Below are positions 1 through 6,472 of a DNA stretch of 9,918 nucleotides, piece after piece (position 1 is the first letter of the stretch; every line of letters begins with the position of its first letter). Source of the stretch: Gammaproteobacteria bacterium (GTDB lineage Bacteria > Pseudomonadota > Gammaproteobacteria > GCA-001735895); contig JARFPR010000100.1 in assembly GCA_029288195.1 (NCBI GenBank), positions 1 to 9,918 on the forward strand, given 5' to 3'. A program made the translations under genes and the position numbers. Below the pieces are notes generated by a model. It was not told the DNA's origin and did not search any database. It worked only from the letters and a program-made list of their open reading frames with translations.

Positions 1-159
1 TCGGGATTCGGTTGGGCCCTGGCGATCGTGATTTTTGCCGCGATCCGGGAACGGCTCAAGTATGCCGATATCCCCGAAGGGCTGCAGGGCCTCGGGATTA
101 ACTTCATCATCGCCGGCATCATGTCGCTCGGTTTCATGGCCTTTGCAGGGATGGGTTGA
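1..159 (+). CDS. nqrE: Na+-translocating NADH:quinone reductase subunit E, C-terminal part (partial at left edge)
   Basis: Only the last 52 codons are present, open to the left edge and ending in TGA at 157-159. NqrE is a polytopic inner-membrane subunit of Na+-NQR, the respiratory complex that couples NADH oxidation by ubiquinone to Na+ export; with NqrD it holds an intramembrane iron centre. The visible segment has the end of one membrane helix, the short polar loop RERLKYADIPEGLQGLG, and a final hydrophobic helix (about residues 33-50 of the fragment). That loop followed by a GxMSLGFMxFxG-like tail is what I recall as typical of NqrE; the paralogue RnfA has a different loop. The downstream nqrF start overlaps the stop by one base (TGATG), which supports NqrE over RnfA and places both genes in one operon. 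Confidence 0.9.
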   Translation, partial: SGFGWALAIVIFAAIRERLKYADIPEGLQGLGINFIIAGIMSLGFMAFAGMG

Positions 160-1379
160 TGCTGGAAGCGACGCTAGGAGTACTGTTCTTTTCAGGCATT
201 GTCCTGCTGCTGACGCTGTTTGTGCTGGCGGCGCGACGAGTGCTGGTACCGCACGGCGAGTGTGAAATCGAGATAAATGCTCAAAAGCGAGTCAAGGCTC
301 AGATCGGACAGCGCCTGCTCGCGGTTTGCCAGCAAGCAGGAATTCACATACCCAGCGCCTGTGCCGGCGCCGGCACCTGCGGCTTATGCAAGGCCCGGGT
401 GGTTAGCGGTGGGGGCGAAGCGGGCCCACAGGAACTCGCTCACCTGAGTCAGCGCGAGGCCCGCAAGGGGGCCCGACTTGCCTGCCAGGTGGCGGTGCTG
501 GGCCCGATGTCAATTGAAGTCGATGATGCTTACTTCGACGTCAAAACCTGGCAGTGCAAGGTTGAACAGGCACGCAATGTCAGTACATTGATTCGGGAGA
601 TAGTGCTTCGACTGCCGGATGGCGAGCCAATGGAATTTCGCGCTGGCGGTTTTGTCGAAGTGACCAGTCCCATATACCAGGTTGCCTTCAGCGAGTTCGA
701 GATCGAAGCCGAATTTCGCGATGTCTGGGACAGGATGAACCTGTGGAAGCTGACCGCAGGGTCCGATGTCGAAGTCACGCGCGCCTACTCGATGGCCAAT
801 CATCCCGCGGAAACGGGAATCATTATCCTCAACATACGCCTTGCCTTGCCGCCACCCGGACATCCCGGGGCGCCGCCCGGCGTGGTATCGAGCTGGCTGT
901 TTTCGTTAAAACCGGGTGACCCGGTCGCGCTCCGTGGCCCCTATGGTAATTTTGCGGTAGAGCCCTCTGAGCGAGAACTGGTGTTTATCGGAGGGGGTGC
1001 TGGTATGGCACCACTGCGGGCGCAAATCCTCGATCTACTCGAAACCCAGGGCTCGCGGCGCAAGATAACTTACTGGTACGGCGCGCGTTCCCTCCGGGAA
1101 CTTTACTACAGCGAGGTGTTCGATAAATTGCAAAACGAGCACGACAACTTTGAATGGCATCCGGCGTTGTCCGAAGCTGAGAAAAGCGACGCCTGGGAAG
1201 GTTTTACCGGTTTCATTCACCAGGTTGCTTATGATAACTACCTGGCACAACATCCGGCCCCCGAAAGCTGCGAGTATTATCTCTGTGGTCCACCGTTGAT
1301 GGTGCAGTCGGTACTCGCGATGCTGGATGAACTCGGGGTTTCCATGGAGAATATTCATTATGATGATTTCGGCAGTTAA
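159..1379 (+). CDS. nqrF: Na+-translocating NADH:quinone reductase subunit F (NADH-oxidising flavoprotein)
   Basis: NqrF is the entry subunit of Na+-NQR: it oxidises NADH, passes electrons to FAD and then to a 2Fe-2S cluster. The 406-residue product has the usual NqrF length and layout. One N-terminal membrane helix (about residues 5-27) is followed by a plant-type ferredoxin domain with cluster ligands C68, C74, C77 and C109. A ferredoxin-reductase-like module follows: the FAD motif RAYS (R208, Y210, S211), GPYG (260-263), the NADH-binding GGGAGMAP (278-285), LCGPP (375-379) and a C-terminus ending DDFGS. I chose ATG at 159, which overlaps the nqrE stop by one base, over the in-frame TTG at 156; a GGG-rich ribosome-binding stretch lies at 148-150. 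No key residue is missing. Confidence 0.97.
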   Translation: MLEATLGVLFFSGIVLLLTLFVLAARRVLVPHGECEIEINAQKRVKAQIGQRLLAVCQQAGIHIPSACAGAGTCGLCKARVVSGGGEAGPQELAHLSQREARKGARLACQVAVLGPMSIEVDDAYFDVKTWQCKVEQARNVSTLIREIVLRLPDGEPMEFRAGGFVEVTSPIYQVAFSEFEIEAEFRDVWDRMNLWKLTAGSDVEVTRAYSMANHPAETGIIILNIRLALPPPGHPGAPPGVVSSWLFSLKPGDPVALRGPYGNFAVEPSERELVFIGGGAGMAPLRAQILDLLETQGSRRKITYWYGARSLRELYYSEVFDKLQNEHDNFEWHPALSEAEKSDAWEGFTGFIHQVAYDNYLAQHPAPESCEYYLCGPPLMVQSVLAMLDELGVSMENIHYDDFGS

Positions 1380-1400
1380 GCAATACGGGAGATTCGGATT

Positions 1401-1541
1401 ATGACGACGATACTGATTGCAATTCCATTGTTCGTACTGGCGGTTGTCGGCCTGGGGCTGGGTTTCGTGCTCAGGCAAAAACCGCTTTGCGGCAGTTGCG
1501 GCAACTGCAGTGAATGCATAATACGCAGGGCCCGATCATGA
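1401..1541 (+). CDS. nqrM: Compact NqrM-like (DUF539-type) Na+-NQR maturation factor
   Basis: A 46-residue ORF lies 21 bases after nqrF, with GGGAGA at 1387-1392 placed 8 bases before its ATG. Residues 3-24 form one hydrophobic membrane helix. The RQKP junction follows, then the cysteine cluster CGSCGNCSEC (C30, C33, C36, C39) and a short basic tail, IIRRARS. A single helix, a basic turn and a four-cysteine cluster next to nqrF are the hallmarks of NqrM, needed to assemble the iron centre held by NqrD and NqrE. Known NqrM proteins are longer, roughly 70-80 residues, with their cysteines spread over a longer segment, so this is an unusually compact form or a functional analogue. The stop overlaps the next gene's ATG (ATGA at 1538-1541). 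Function is inferred from position and architecture. Confidence 0.75.
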   Translation: MTTILIAIPLFVLAVVGLGLGFVLRQKPLCGSCGNCSECIIRRARS

Positions 1542-1945
1542 CTACCACCATCGAAGAATACATGGTAACCGAGGTTGTCAGTTTTGCACCTGATGACGAT
1601 ATCATTCACGCGATGCGGGTACTGCTGGAAGGTCAAATATCCGGGGGGCCGGTGCTCGATTCAAATGGACAAATGGTGGGTGTTCTGTCGCAGAAGGACT
1701 GTCTCGCAATTGTCTACAATACCGCTTATCACCAGGACTGGGGAGGGCAGGTCGAGCAGTACATGAGCCGCGAGGTAGAACATATAGATGCCGACAGTAG
1801 CATCCTCGATGCCACCGAAAAATTCCTGCATTCAAGATTTCGCCGTTTTCCAGTACTGCGCGATGGACAGCTCATCGGCCAGATCAGCCGACACGACATC
1901 ATGCGAGCACTGGACGAAACTTATCTGCGTGATGCCCGCAAATAG
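1538..1945 (+). CDS. Two-CBS-domain protein
   Basis: The 135-residue product is almost entirely a CBS pair (Bateman module): CBS1 at about residues 8-57 and CBS2 at about 75-126. Each repeat ends in the S/T-x-x-D pattern that often contacts the ribose or phosphate of a bound nucleotide (S51/D54 in SQKD, S117/D120 in SRHD). There is no attached enzyme, channel or DNA-binding domain, so it probably acts by binding an adenine nucleotide and a protein partner in the cytosol. I chose ATG at 1538 because it overlaps the nqrM stop as ATGA and has AGGG at 1527-1530, 7 bases upstream; an in-frame ATG at 1514 would lie inside nqrM. Position suggests co-expression with Na+-NQR, and a regulatory link to it is inference only. 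The stop TAG is one base from the convergent neighbour's stop. Confidence 0.9.
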   Translation: MTTTIEEYMVTEVVSFAPDDDIIHAMRVLLEGQISGGPVLDSNGQMVGVLSQKDCLAIVYNTAYHQDWGGQVEQYMSREVEHIDADSSILDATEKFLHSRFRRFPVLRDGQLIGQISRHDIMRALDETYLRDARK

Positions 1946-1946
1946 C

Positions 1947-3149
1947 TCAGGTTAAAGCCGCGTATACGCTGTCGCGAAAATCCTTGCGGCCGGCGTGATA
2001 GAGCGAAGGGATGTATTGCTGCATCAAAATCGCAACCAGCGACTTTTTTGGATCGACCCAGCAGTAGGTGTCAGCGAGACCTCCCCAGCCAAAATCACCC
2101 AGCGAGCCTGCAGCGCCCGTATTCGCCGGGTCCATGTTGATACTGTAACCGAGGCCGAATCCGTAGCCACTGAAGGGTCCGGGTGCGACGCCGTTGAAGC
2201 TGAGTGGCAGCAGATTTTCAGGGACCTGGTTGCTGGTCATCAACGCCACCGTCTCGGGTGTAATTATGCGCTGTCCTTCTAATTCTCCACGATTCAACAT
2301 CATCTGCGCAAAACGTCGGTAGTCATTTGCCGTCGACACCAGGCCCGCACCCCCGGAGTGCAGCCTGACCGGGACACCGGAGATTGCCGAGATGAAGGGA
2401 GAACGGTCGATGGTTTCGATCTGTCCCAGCGGATCATCATCGGTATAACCATACAGGGTGGCAAAGCGGTCGATCTTGTCAGCGCTCACTTCAAACGCGG
2501 TATCGACCATTTCGAGTGGATCGAAGATAGTTTGCTGCAGGTAGTCGGCAAATGGCATGCCGCTGATCAGTTCAACCAGGTAGCCGCAGATATCGGTGGC
2601 AATGCTGTAACGCCACAGGGTTCCGGGTCGTGCAAACAACGGCAACTCAAGCACCGTTTGCATGATTTGTTCCAGCGTCTGATCATGGATTCGCTGGCGC
2701 CAGATTTCGGCGTAGAGCTTGTCGACCGGATATGTTTCTGGCTCAAAGCCGTAGCTGAATCCCGCGGTATGGGTCAGCAATTGACGAATCGTGACGTCGG
2801 AATCAGGCCTGCCCTGCTGATAGACCTCGAGCTTACCGAGCGCTGGAATCCAGTGTTTCGCGGCATCGTCTAGCTGAAAATGTCCCTGCTCAAAAAGTGT
2901 CATCAGGGCGACGCTGGTGATCGGTTTGGTCATCGAGTAAATGCGAAAAATCGTGTTCTCGCGAATGGGTCTAGCGCCCGCTATATCGGCATAGCCGCGA
3001 CAGGATAGTTGCGCGGTGCTGCCGTCACGGCTGACCAGGGTCAACATGCCTGCCGACTTACCCTCGGCCACATAGTCTTCCATTATTTGTTCGATTCGTC
3101 GCAGCCCGACCCCGCTGAACCCCGGGTGGCGACTTTTGGATTTTGTCAT
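1947..3149 (-). CDS. Beta-lactamase-like serine hydrolase (class C / family VIII esterase type)
   Basis: A 400-residue member of the beta-lactamase/transpeptidase-like fold (PF00144). The nucleophile motif SxxK is S72-M-T-K75. The second catalytic motif is Y181-S-I rather than the YxN of true class C beta-lactamases. A GWGG motif (354-357) precedes TYCWVDP, as in family VIII carboxylesterases of the EstB type, where Ser, Lys, Tyr and a Trp in this region define the active site. No clear signal peptide is visible, so a cytoplasmic esterase or amidase is likelier than a periplasmic beta-lactamase. The ATG at 3149 overlaps the stop of the upstream aminotransferase by 4 bases, so translation is probably coupled and both may handle the same metabolite. 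The substrate cannot be read from the sequence. Confidence 0.92.
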   Translation of the reverse strand: MTKSKSRHPGFSGVGLRRIEQIMEDYVAEGKSAGMLTLVSRDGSTAQLSCRGYADIAGARPIRENTIFRIYSMTKPITSVALMTLFEQGHFQLDDAAKHWIPALGKLEVYQQGRPDSDVTIRQLLTHTAGFSYGFEPETYPVDKLYAEIWRQRIHDQTLEQIMQTVLELPLFARPGTLWRYSIATDICGYLVELISGMPFADYLQQTIFDPLEMVDTAFEVSADKIDRFATLYGYTDDDPLGQIETIDRSPFISAISGVPVRLHSGGAGLVSTANDYRRFAQMMLNRGELEGQRIITPETVALMTSNQVPENLLPLSFNGVAPGPFSGYGFGLGYSINMDPANTGAAGSLGDFGWGGLADTYCWVDPKKSLVAILMQQYIPSLYHAGRKDFRDSVYAALT

Positions 3150-4435
3150 CTTGCGAGCCTGGTCAGTGCGACATCGATCGCGTTCAGCGTGAGATCCGCA
3201 TCAGAGCGGGAGAAGGGTAACGGCGGCCGCAATTTCAATACCTGGCCGTAGCGTCCCGAGGTACCGGTAATCACGCCCTGCTCAACAATCAGGCTTCCCA
3301 GGTGACGCATTTGCGCTTCGGACATCGGCTCCCGGGTGGCTGGATCGGTGACCATGTCGAGACCCCAGAAAAGACCGCGACCCTGCACATCGCCGATACA
3401 GGTATGATTCCCTGCGAGTTCACGCAAGCCTGATTCCAGGTAGGCACCGGTGGATGCGGCGTTTTGCAGCAAGCCCTCGTCTTCGATCACCTCGATGACC
3501 GCTTTACCCACCGCGGCCGAGACCGGGTTGCCGCCAAAGGTATTGAAATAGTGGTAAGTCTGCGAATAGTCGTCGGCAATTTCACGCGTGGTCGCCATCA
3601 GTGCCAGCGGATGGCCCGCGCCCATGGGTTTACCGCAGGTCAGGATATCGGGTTTGAGTCCATAAATATTACAGGTCCACCAGTCCTTGCCGCTGCGACA
3701 GTATCCCGATTGAACCTCGTCCGCGATAACTATACCACCGCGTTTGCGAACCTCGGCGCAAAGTCCGAGCACGTAATCATCCGGTGCTACCAGCGGGCCG
3801 TTGGAATCCCACACCATGTCGATCATCACTGCGGCCGGCTTGTATCCACGTTGCTCGAGCTTGTCGAGTTCCTGGCGCGCCAGTTGCAGGTATTTTTTTC
3901 CGGCCTCTGCATCATCGCGATGGTGAGGACCACGATATAAATTGGGTGGTTCGATTACGGCCAGCCAGTCGGGCCGGTCTTGCGGCGGGTAACTGTCGGT
4001 AGATAGACGGCGCGTCAATTCGGACACGCCGTGATAGGAAGCTTCGGTTACGACCATGCCCTGGTTACCGGTTACATGGCGTGCGATTTGCGTTGCCAGG
4101 TCGTTTGCCTCGCTTCCGGTGCAGGTAAATATGCAGGTGTCTATATCGCCGGGCAGTCTTTCAACCAGCATCTCGCCGAGCTCGATAATGTTCGCGTGCA
4201 GGTAACGCGTGTGGGTGTTGAGCGTGGCGGCCTGTTTGCAAAGCGCTTCGACTACCCGCGGATGGCAGTGACCGACCGAGACGACGTTGTTATAACAATC
4301 GACATATTGCCTGTTGTTAACATCCCAAAGCGAAGTCCCGGCACCCCGCACCAGGTGCAGGGGTTCATCGTAGAAGTTTTGATAAGTGGGGCCGAGAGTG
4401 GCCTTGCGTCTCGCCAGCAGGTTCTGCTCATTCAT
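3146..4435 (-). CDS. Class III PLP-dependent aminotransferase (or phospholyase-like relative)
   Basis: A fold-type I class III PLP enzyme of 429 residues from the chosen ATG. Visible motifs, in order: GSEAND (107-112) for cofactor phosphate binding, YHG (134-136) with the ring-stacking tyrosine, IADEVQSG with cofactor aspartate D239, the Schiff-base lysine K269 in CGKPMGAGHP, TFGGNP (299-304), and R403 in LKLRPP, the usual carboxylate-binding arginine. GKPMGxGHP is also seen in the subgroup containing ethanolamine-phosphate phospholyase and alanine-glyoxylate aminotransferase 2-like enzymes, so an amino-alcohol phosphate lyase is possible. I preferred ATG at 4433-4435; a TTG four codons upstream has an ACAGG stretch almost touching it, whereas the ATG has it 13 bases away, so the start is uncertain. 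It follows the metallo-hydrolase gene and overlaps the serine hydrolase gene. Confidence 0.92.
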   Translation of the reverse strand: MNEQNLLARRKATLGPTYQNFYDEPLHLVRGAGTSLWDVNNRQYVDCYNNVVSVGHCHPRVVEALCKQAATLNTHTRYLHANIIELGEMLVERLPGDIDTCIFTCTGSEANDLATQIARHVTGNQGMVVTEASYHGVSELTRRLSTDSYPPQDRPDWLAVIEPPNLYRGPHHRDDAEAGKKYLQLARQELDKLEQRGYKPAAVMIDMVWDSNGPLVAPDDYVLGLCAEVRKRGGIVIADEVQSGYCRSGKDWWTCNIYGLKPDILTCGKPMGAGHPLALMATTREIADDYSQTYHYFNTFGGNPVSAAVGKAVIEVIEDEGLLQNAASTGAYLESGLRELAGNHTCIGDVQGRGLFWGLDMVTDPATREPMSEAQMRHLGSLIVEQGVITGTSGRYGQVLKLRPPLPFSRSDADLTLNAIDVALTRLAR

Positions 4436-4457
4436 GTGGAAAATCAAACCTGTCGTG

Positions 4458-5342
4458 TTAATTGATCTCGATCAGGGTATCACCGCCAAGCACCGGCTTG
4501 CTCAAATGGATACGCATGCCTTCAGCGGCACAGACACTACGCGCAGGGGCTCGATGAGACTTGAGATACTTCTCGTTTTCTATTTGCACTTCGTCAAGCT
4601 CGGTATCGGTGCGATCCGGATCGTGGTGAAACATGACCAGCGTGCCGACCTCGGCGTCGGTAGCGAGCTGGCGCACCTGTGAAATCAGTGAATGCCCCCA
4701 GCCATGCTTGTGCGGCAAGTCGTCCTCGGTATATTGCGCATCGTGGATTAATACATCGACGCCATGCAGGTAATTCACCCATTCATCGTAGTTGGTGCTG
4801 AGGGCATAGGGTGGGTCGAGTTCGTTGTCGGTAACATAGGCGCAGGTTGCGCCGTTTTCATCTATCTTGTAGGCGACTCCACCTCCGGGATGGTTTAGAG
4901 CCTGCTTGACGACATTGATACCTTCGCGTTCGTATAGTTCGCTTTCTATGCCCTTGAATTTCGAAATATGACTAGACGGCAGGTCTTCGGCCTTAACCGG
5001 AAACCGGGTGCCGTCCATTTGTTGAAACAGCGTGTCCAGCATCTGGCGCCCGGACTCGAGGTGGACGTAAACGTTGATTACCCGGTCGGGCTGATAAATC
5101 GGTTCGAAAAACGGGTAACCCTGAATATGGTCCCAATGGCCGTGTGACAGCAGGATATTGGTGGGAGTTGATTTTTTTGCGAGCTGTTTTCCGAGCAGGC
5201 GAATACCGGTGCCGGCATCGAGGACCAGGTCGTTACCGCTTTCGAGCTCGATGTGAACACAGGAGGTGTTACCGCCGTACTTCGCCGTTTGTGGCCCGGG
5301 CGCCGCGGTAGAGCCGCGTACGCCGTAAAAGGTGATGATCAC
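4458..5342 (-). CDS. Metallo-beta-lactamase-fold hydrolase, RNase Z / phosphodiesterase-like
   Basis: A 294-residue single-domain MBL-fold protein. The opening pattern FYGVRGSTxxPGPxTxKYGGNTSC is typical of the RNase Z-like/PhnP-like branch, which mostly cleaves phosphodiester bonds. The metal-binding motif is H67-G-H69-W-D71-H72, and likely further ligands are H151 in NHPGGG, D172 in TDNE and H239 or H240 in FHHDP. All di-zinc ligands appear present, so it should be active. It has no signal peptide and no attached sensor domain. The start is GTG at 5342, with AGGGG about 6 bases upstream and the preceding stop 12 bases away; no in-frame ATG is close. Its role in the operon is unknown: it could hydrolyse a phosphodiester, a lactone or a cyclic nucleotide. 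Confidence 0.9.
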   Translation of the reverse strand: MIITFYGVRGSTAAPGPQTAKYGGNTSCVHIELESGNDLVLDAGTGIRLLGKQLAKKSTPTNILLSHGHWDHIQGYPFFEPIYQPDRVINVYVHLESGRQMLDTLFQQMDGTRFPVKAEDLPSSHISKFKGIESELYEREGINVVKQALNHPGGGVAYKIDENGATCAYVTDNELDPPYALSTNYDEWVNYLHGVDVLIHDAQYTEDDLPHKHGWGHSLISQVRQLATDAEVGTLVMFHHDPDRTDTELDEVQIENEKYLKSHRAPARSVCAAEGMRIHLSKPVLGGDTLIEIN

Positions 5343-5354
5343 TTTATGCCCCTG

Positions 5355-6284
5355 CTAAAAGGATTTTTCCACATTAGCGGATTTGCCAACAGCGGCTAAC
5401 TCCGCTTCATCGTCAGGATTTACCATCATCAATCCGAGCAACATAACAATCACCGACAGCCATACCCAGATGTTGTGTTGCTCGGAAAATATAATGATAC
5501 CCCAGATTACCCCCGAAATCGTCACCGCGTATGCGCATTGACTCGCAAACACCGGGCCCGAGATCTTGATCGAGTAAAAGAACATCGCATACGCAAGTCC
5601 GCTGCCAATCGCAATGCCGGCTATCGCAAGCCCAGCATCGCTGGCCAGCCAGGTCCAGGATTCATTGACGCCGAGGTAGATTGCCAGCGGAAACTGAATT
5701 AATGCTGCTACCAGGTTGGAACCGAACAACAGTTCACGCACGTCGGTGTGCGGGGCGATACCCTTGCTGATATATACGTTTTCGAATGAATAGAGTAGCG
5801 CACAAAGTAAAACCAGCAGAATCCAGAAGCTGGCGTCATCGCTGCTCAATCCCTGGTCGGGAATCACCAGTAACAGGATCGCGATCATACCGAGCACGAT
5901 ACCGGAAAGGCGCCTGGCAACAAGCGATTCAAAGCTTAGTAGCAGCATGATGGCGTAAGTAAACAAGGGCACTGTCGATACCGTAATCGACAGGATGCCT
6001 GCAGAGAGATGAGGGGCGGCATTATAGTAAAGCAGGTTTGGAACCGTGATCCCGATCAGGGCCAGCACCACGTAATGACGCAGGTTTTCAAAATTGAAAA
6101 GTGTAGTTCTCGAAACCAGGCAAACAACCCCGAAGAACCCCGCGGTTAACACCACCTGCCAGGCGGAAAGGCCGAGCGGATTAGCACCCTCGGCGGTCGC
6201 GATCAGCGTCAGTGAAAAAACCAGGCCCCAGATCGCGCCGGCCGCAAGGATCAGGAAATAGGGGAAGAGTCGATGTTCGGTCAT
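5355..6284 (-). CDS. EamA-family (DMT superfamily) transporter
   Basis: A 309-residue integral inner-membrane protein with ten predicted helices (roughly residues 9-29, 40-58, 70-90, 94-116, 124-142, 151-170, 187-205, 217-236, 244-264, 272-289). They fall into two homologous EamA halves (about 10-142 and 152-289), the standard DMT layout; AAGAIWG near the start and the P81-N82-LLYY segment before helix 4 fit this family. Members export or import amino acids, amines and other small metabolites, and the substrate cannot be predicted here. It is the first gene of the minus-strand operon, so its substrate may be the starting compound or product of the enzymes downstream. The ATG at 6284 has AGGA only 2 bases upstream, a short spacing. 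The C-terminal 20 residues are acidic and then basic, and cytosolic. Confidence 0.93.
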   Translation of the reverse strand: MTEHRLFPYFLILAAGAIWGLVFSLTLIATAEGANPLGLSAWQVVLTAGFFGVVCLVSRTTLFNFENLRHYVVLALIGITVPNLLYYNAAPHLSAGILSITVSTVPLFTYAIMLLLSFESLVARRLSGIVLGMIAILLLVIPDQGLSSDDASFWILLVLLCALLYSFENVYISKGIAPHTDVRELLFGSNLVAALIQFPLAIYLGVNESWTWLASDAGLAIAGIAIGSGLAYAMFFYSIKISGPVFASQCAYAVTISGVIWGIIIFSEQHNIWVWLSVIVMLLGLMMVNPDDEAELAAVGKSANVEKSF

Positions 6285-6322
6285 GTTCCTGATCGATGAA
6301 GCTGTGGCCCTGGGAAAAGCAG

Positions 6323-6328
6323 ATTATA
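6323..6328 (-). promoter_or_regulatory. Candidate -10 box for the transporter operon
   Basis: On the minus strand this reads TATAAT, a perfect sigma-70 -10 hexamer, 38 bases before the transporter ATG, which would give a 5' leader of about 30 bases. No good -35 hexamer sits 16-18 bases upstream (TATCGG at 17), and there is no TGn extension. The promoter may therefore need an activator, or the match may be chance. Confidence 0.4.
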
Positions 6329-6338
6329 GGTATCAAAA

Positions 6339-6348
6339 CGGCGCGCCG
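6339..6348. repeat. 10-base perfect palindrome CGGCGCGCCG
   Basis: A perfect 10-base palindrome inside the divergent intergenic region. It lies 10 bases upstream (relative to the minus strand) of the TATAAT box, in the -35/-10 spacer zone. Position and symmetry suit an operator for a dimeric regulator, but no regulator gene is in the window. In GC-rich DNA a 10-base palindrome is weak evidence on its own. Confidence 0.3.
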
Positions 6349-6472
6349 ATATGGTTTTCTTTCATCCAGAAAGCCCAAATTCGACCTAATTTTGAAAAAA
6401 GCCTTGCAGATAATTGCGCTTCACGGCACATTTCGTATTCGGTTGATTTAATGTTTCATCTAGGAACGCTTT

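Larger units (their letters stand above)
6285..6472. promoter_or_regulatory. Divergent intergenic control region
   Basis: A 188-base gap separates the divergent transporter operon (minus strand) and aldehyde dehydrogenase operon (plus strand), so promoters for both should lie here. The stretch is more AT-rich than the flanking genes, above all at 6375-6475. I see one good -10 hexamer for the minus strand and one GC palindrome (listed separately). I see no convincing -35/-10 pair for the plus strand and no tRNA, riboswitch or hairpin terminator. AGGAA at 6462-6466, 6 bases from the ATG, is the ribosome-binding site of the dehydrogenase gene. Confidence 0.7.

Noticed and set aside
157..161. Frameshift between nqrE and nqrF
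   Set aside because: The TGATG overlap is an ordinary stop-start junction; both products have their normal ends.
510..863. 117-codon open frame on the minus strand
   Set aside because: It lies fully antisense within nqrF, has no recognisable motif, and is explained by the third-position bias of the real gene.
1035..1478. 147-codon open frame on the minus strand across the nqrF end and nqrM
   Set aside because: It is antisense to two well-supported genes and has no domain-like features.
1514..1537. Upstream ATG start for the CBS gene
   Set aside because: It would overlap nqrM by 28 bases, while the ATG at 1538 has a good AGGG site and the standard ATGA overlap.
2358..2873. 171-codon open frame on the plus strand
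   Set aside because: It lies antisense inside the serine hydrolase gene, whose catalytic motifs are intact; the translation resembles no family.
3464..3940. 158-codon open frame on the plus strand
   Set aside because: It is antisense to the aminotransferase gene through the Schiff-base lysine region, with no supporting start signal.
6385..6450. Sigma-70 promoter for the aldehyde dehydrogenase operon
   Set aside because: Candidates such as TTGAAA with GATAAT (11-base spacer) or TTGCGC with TATTCG (16-base spacer) have wrong spacing or poor hexamers, so none is claimed.
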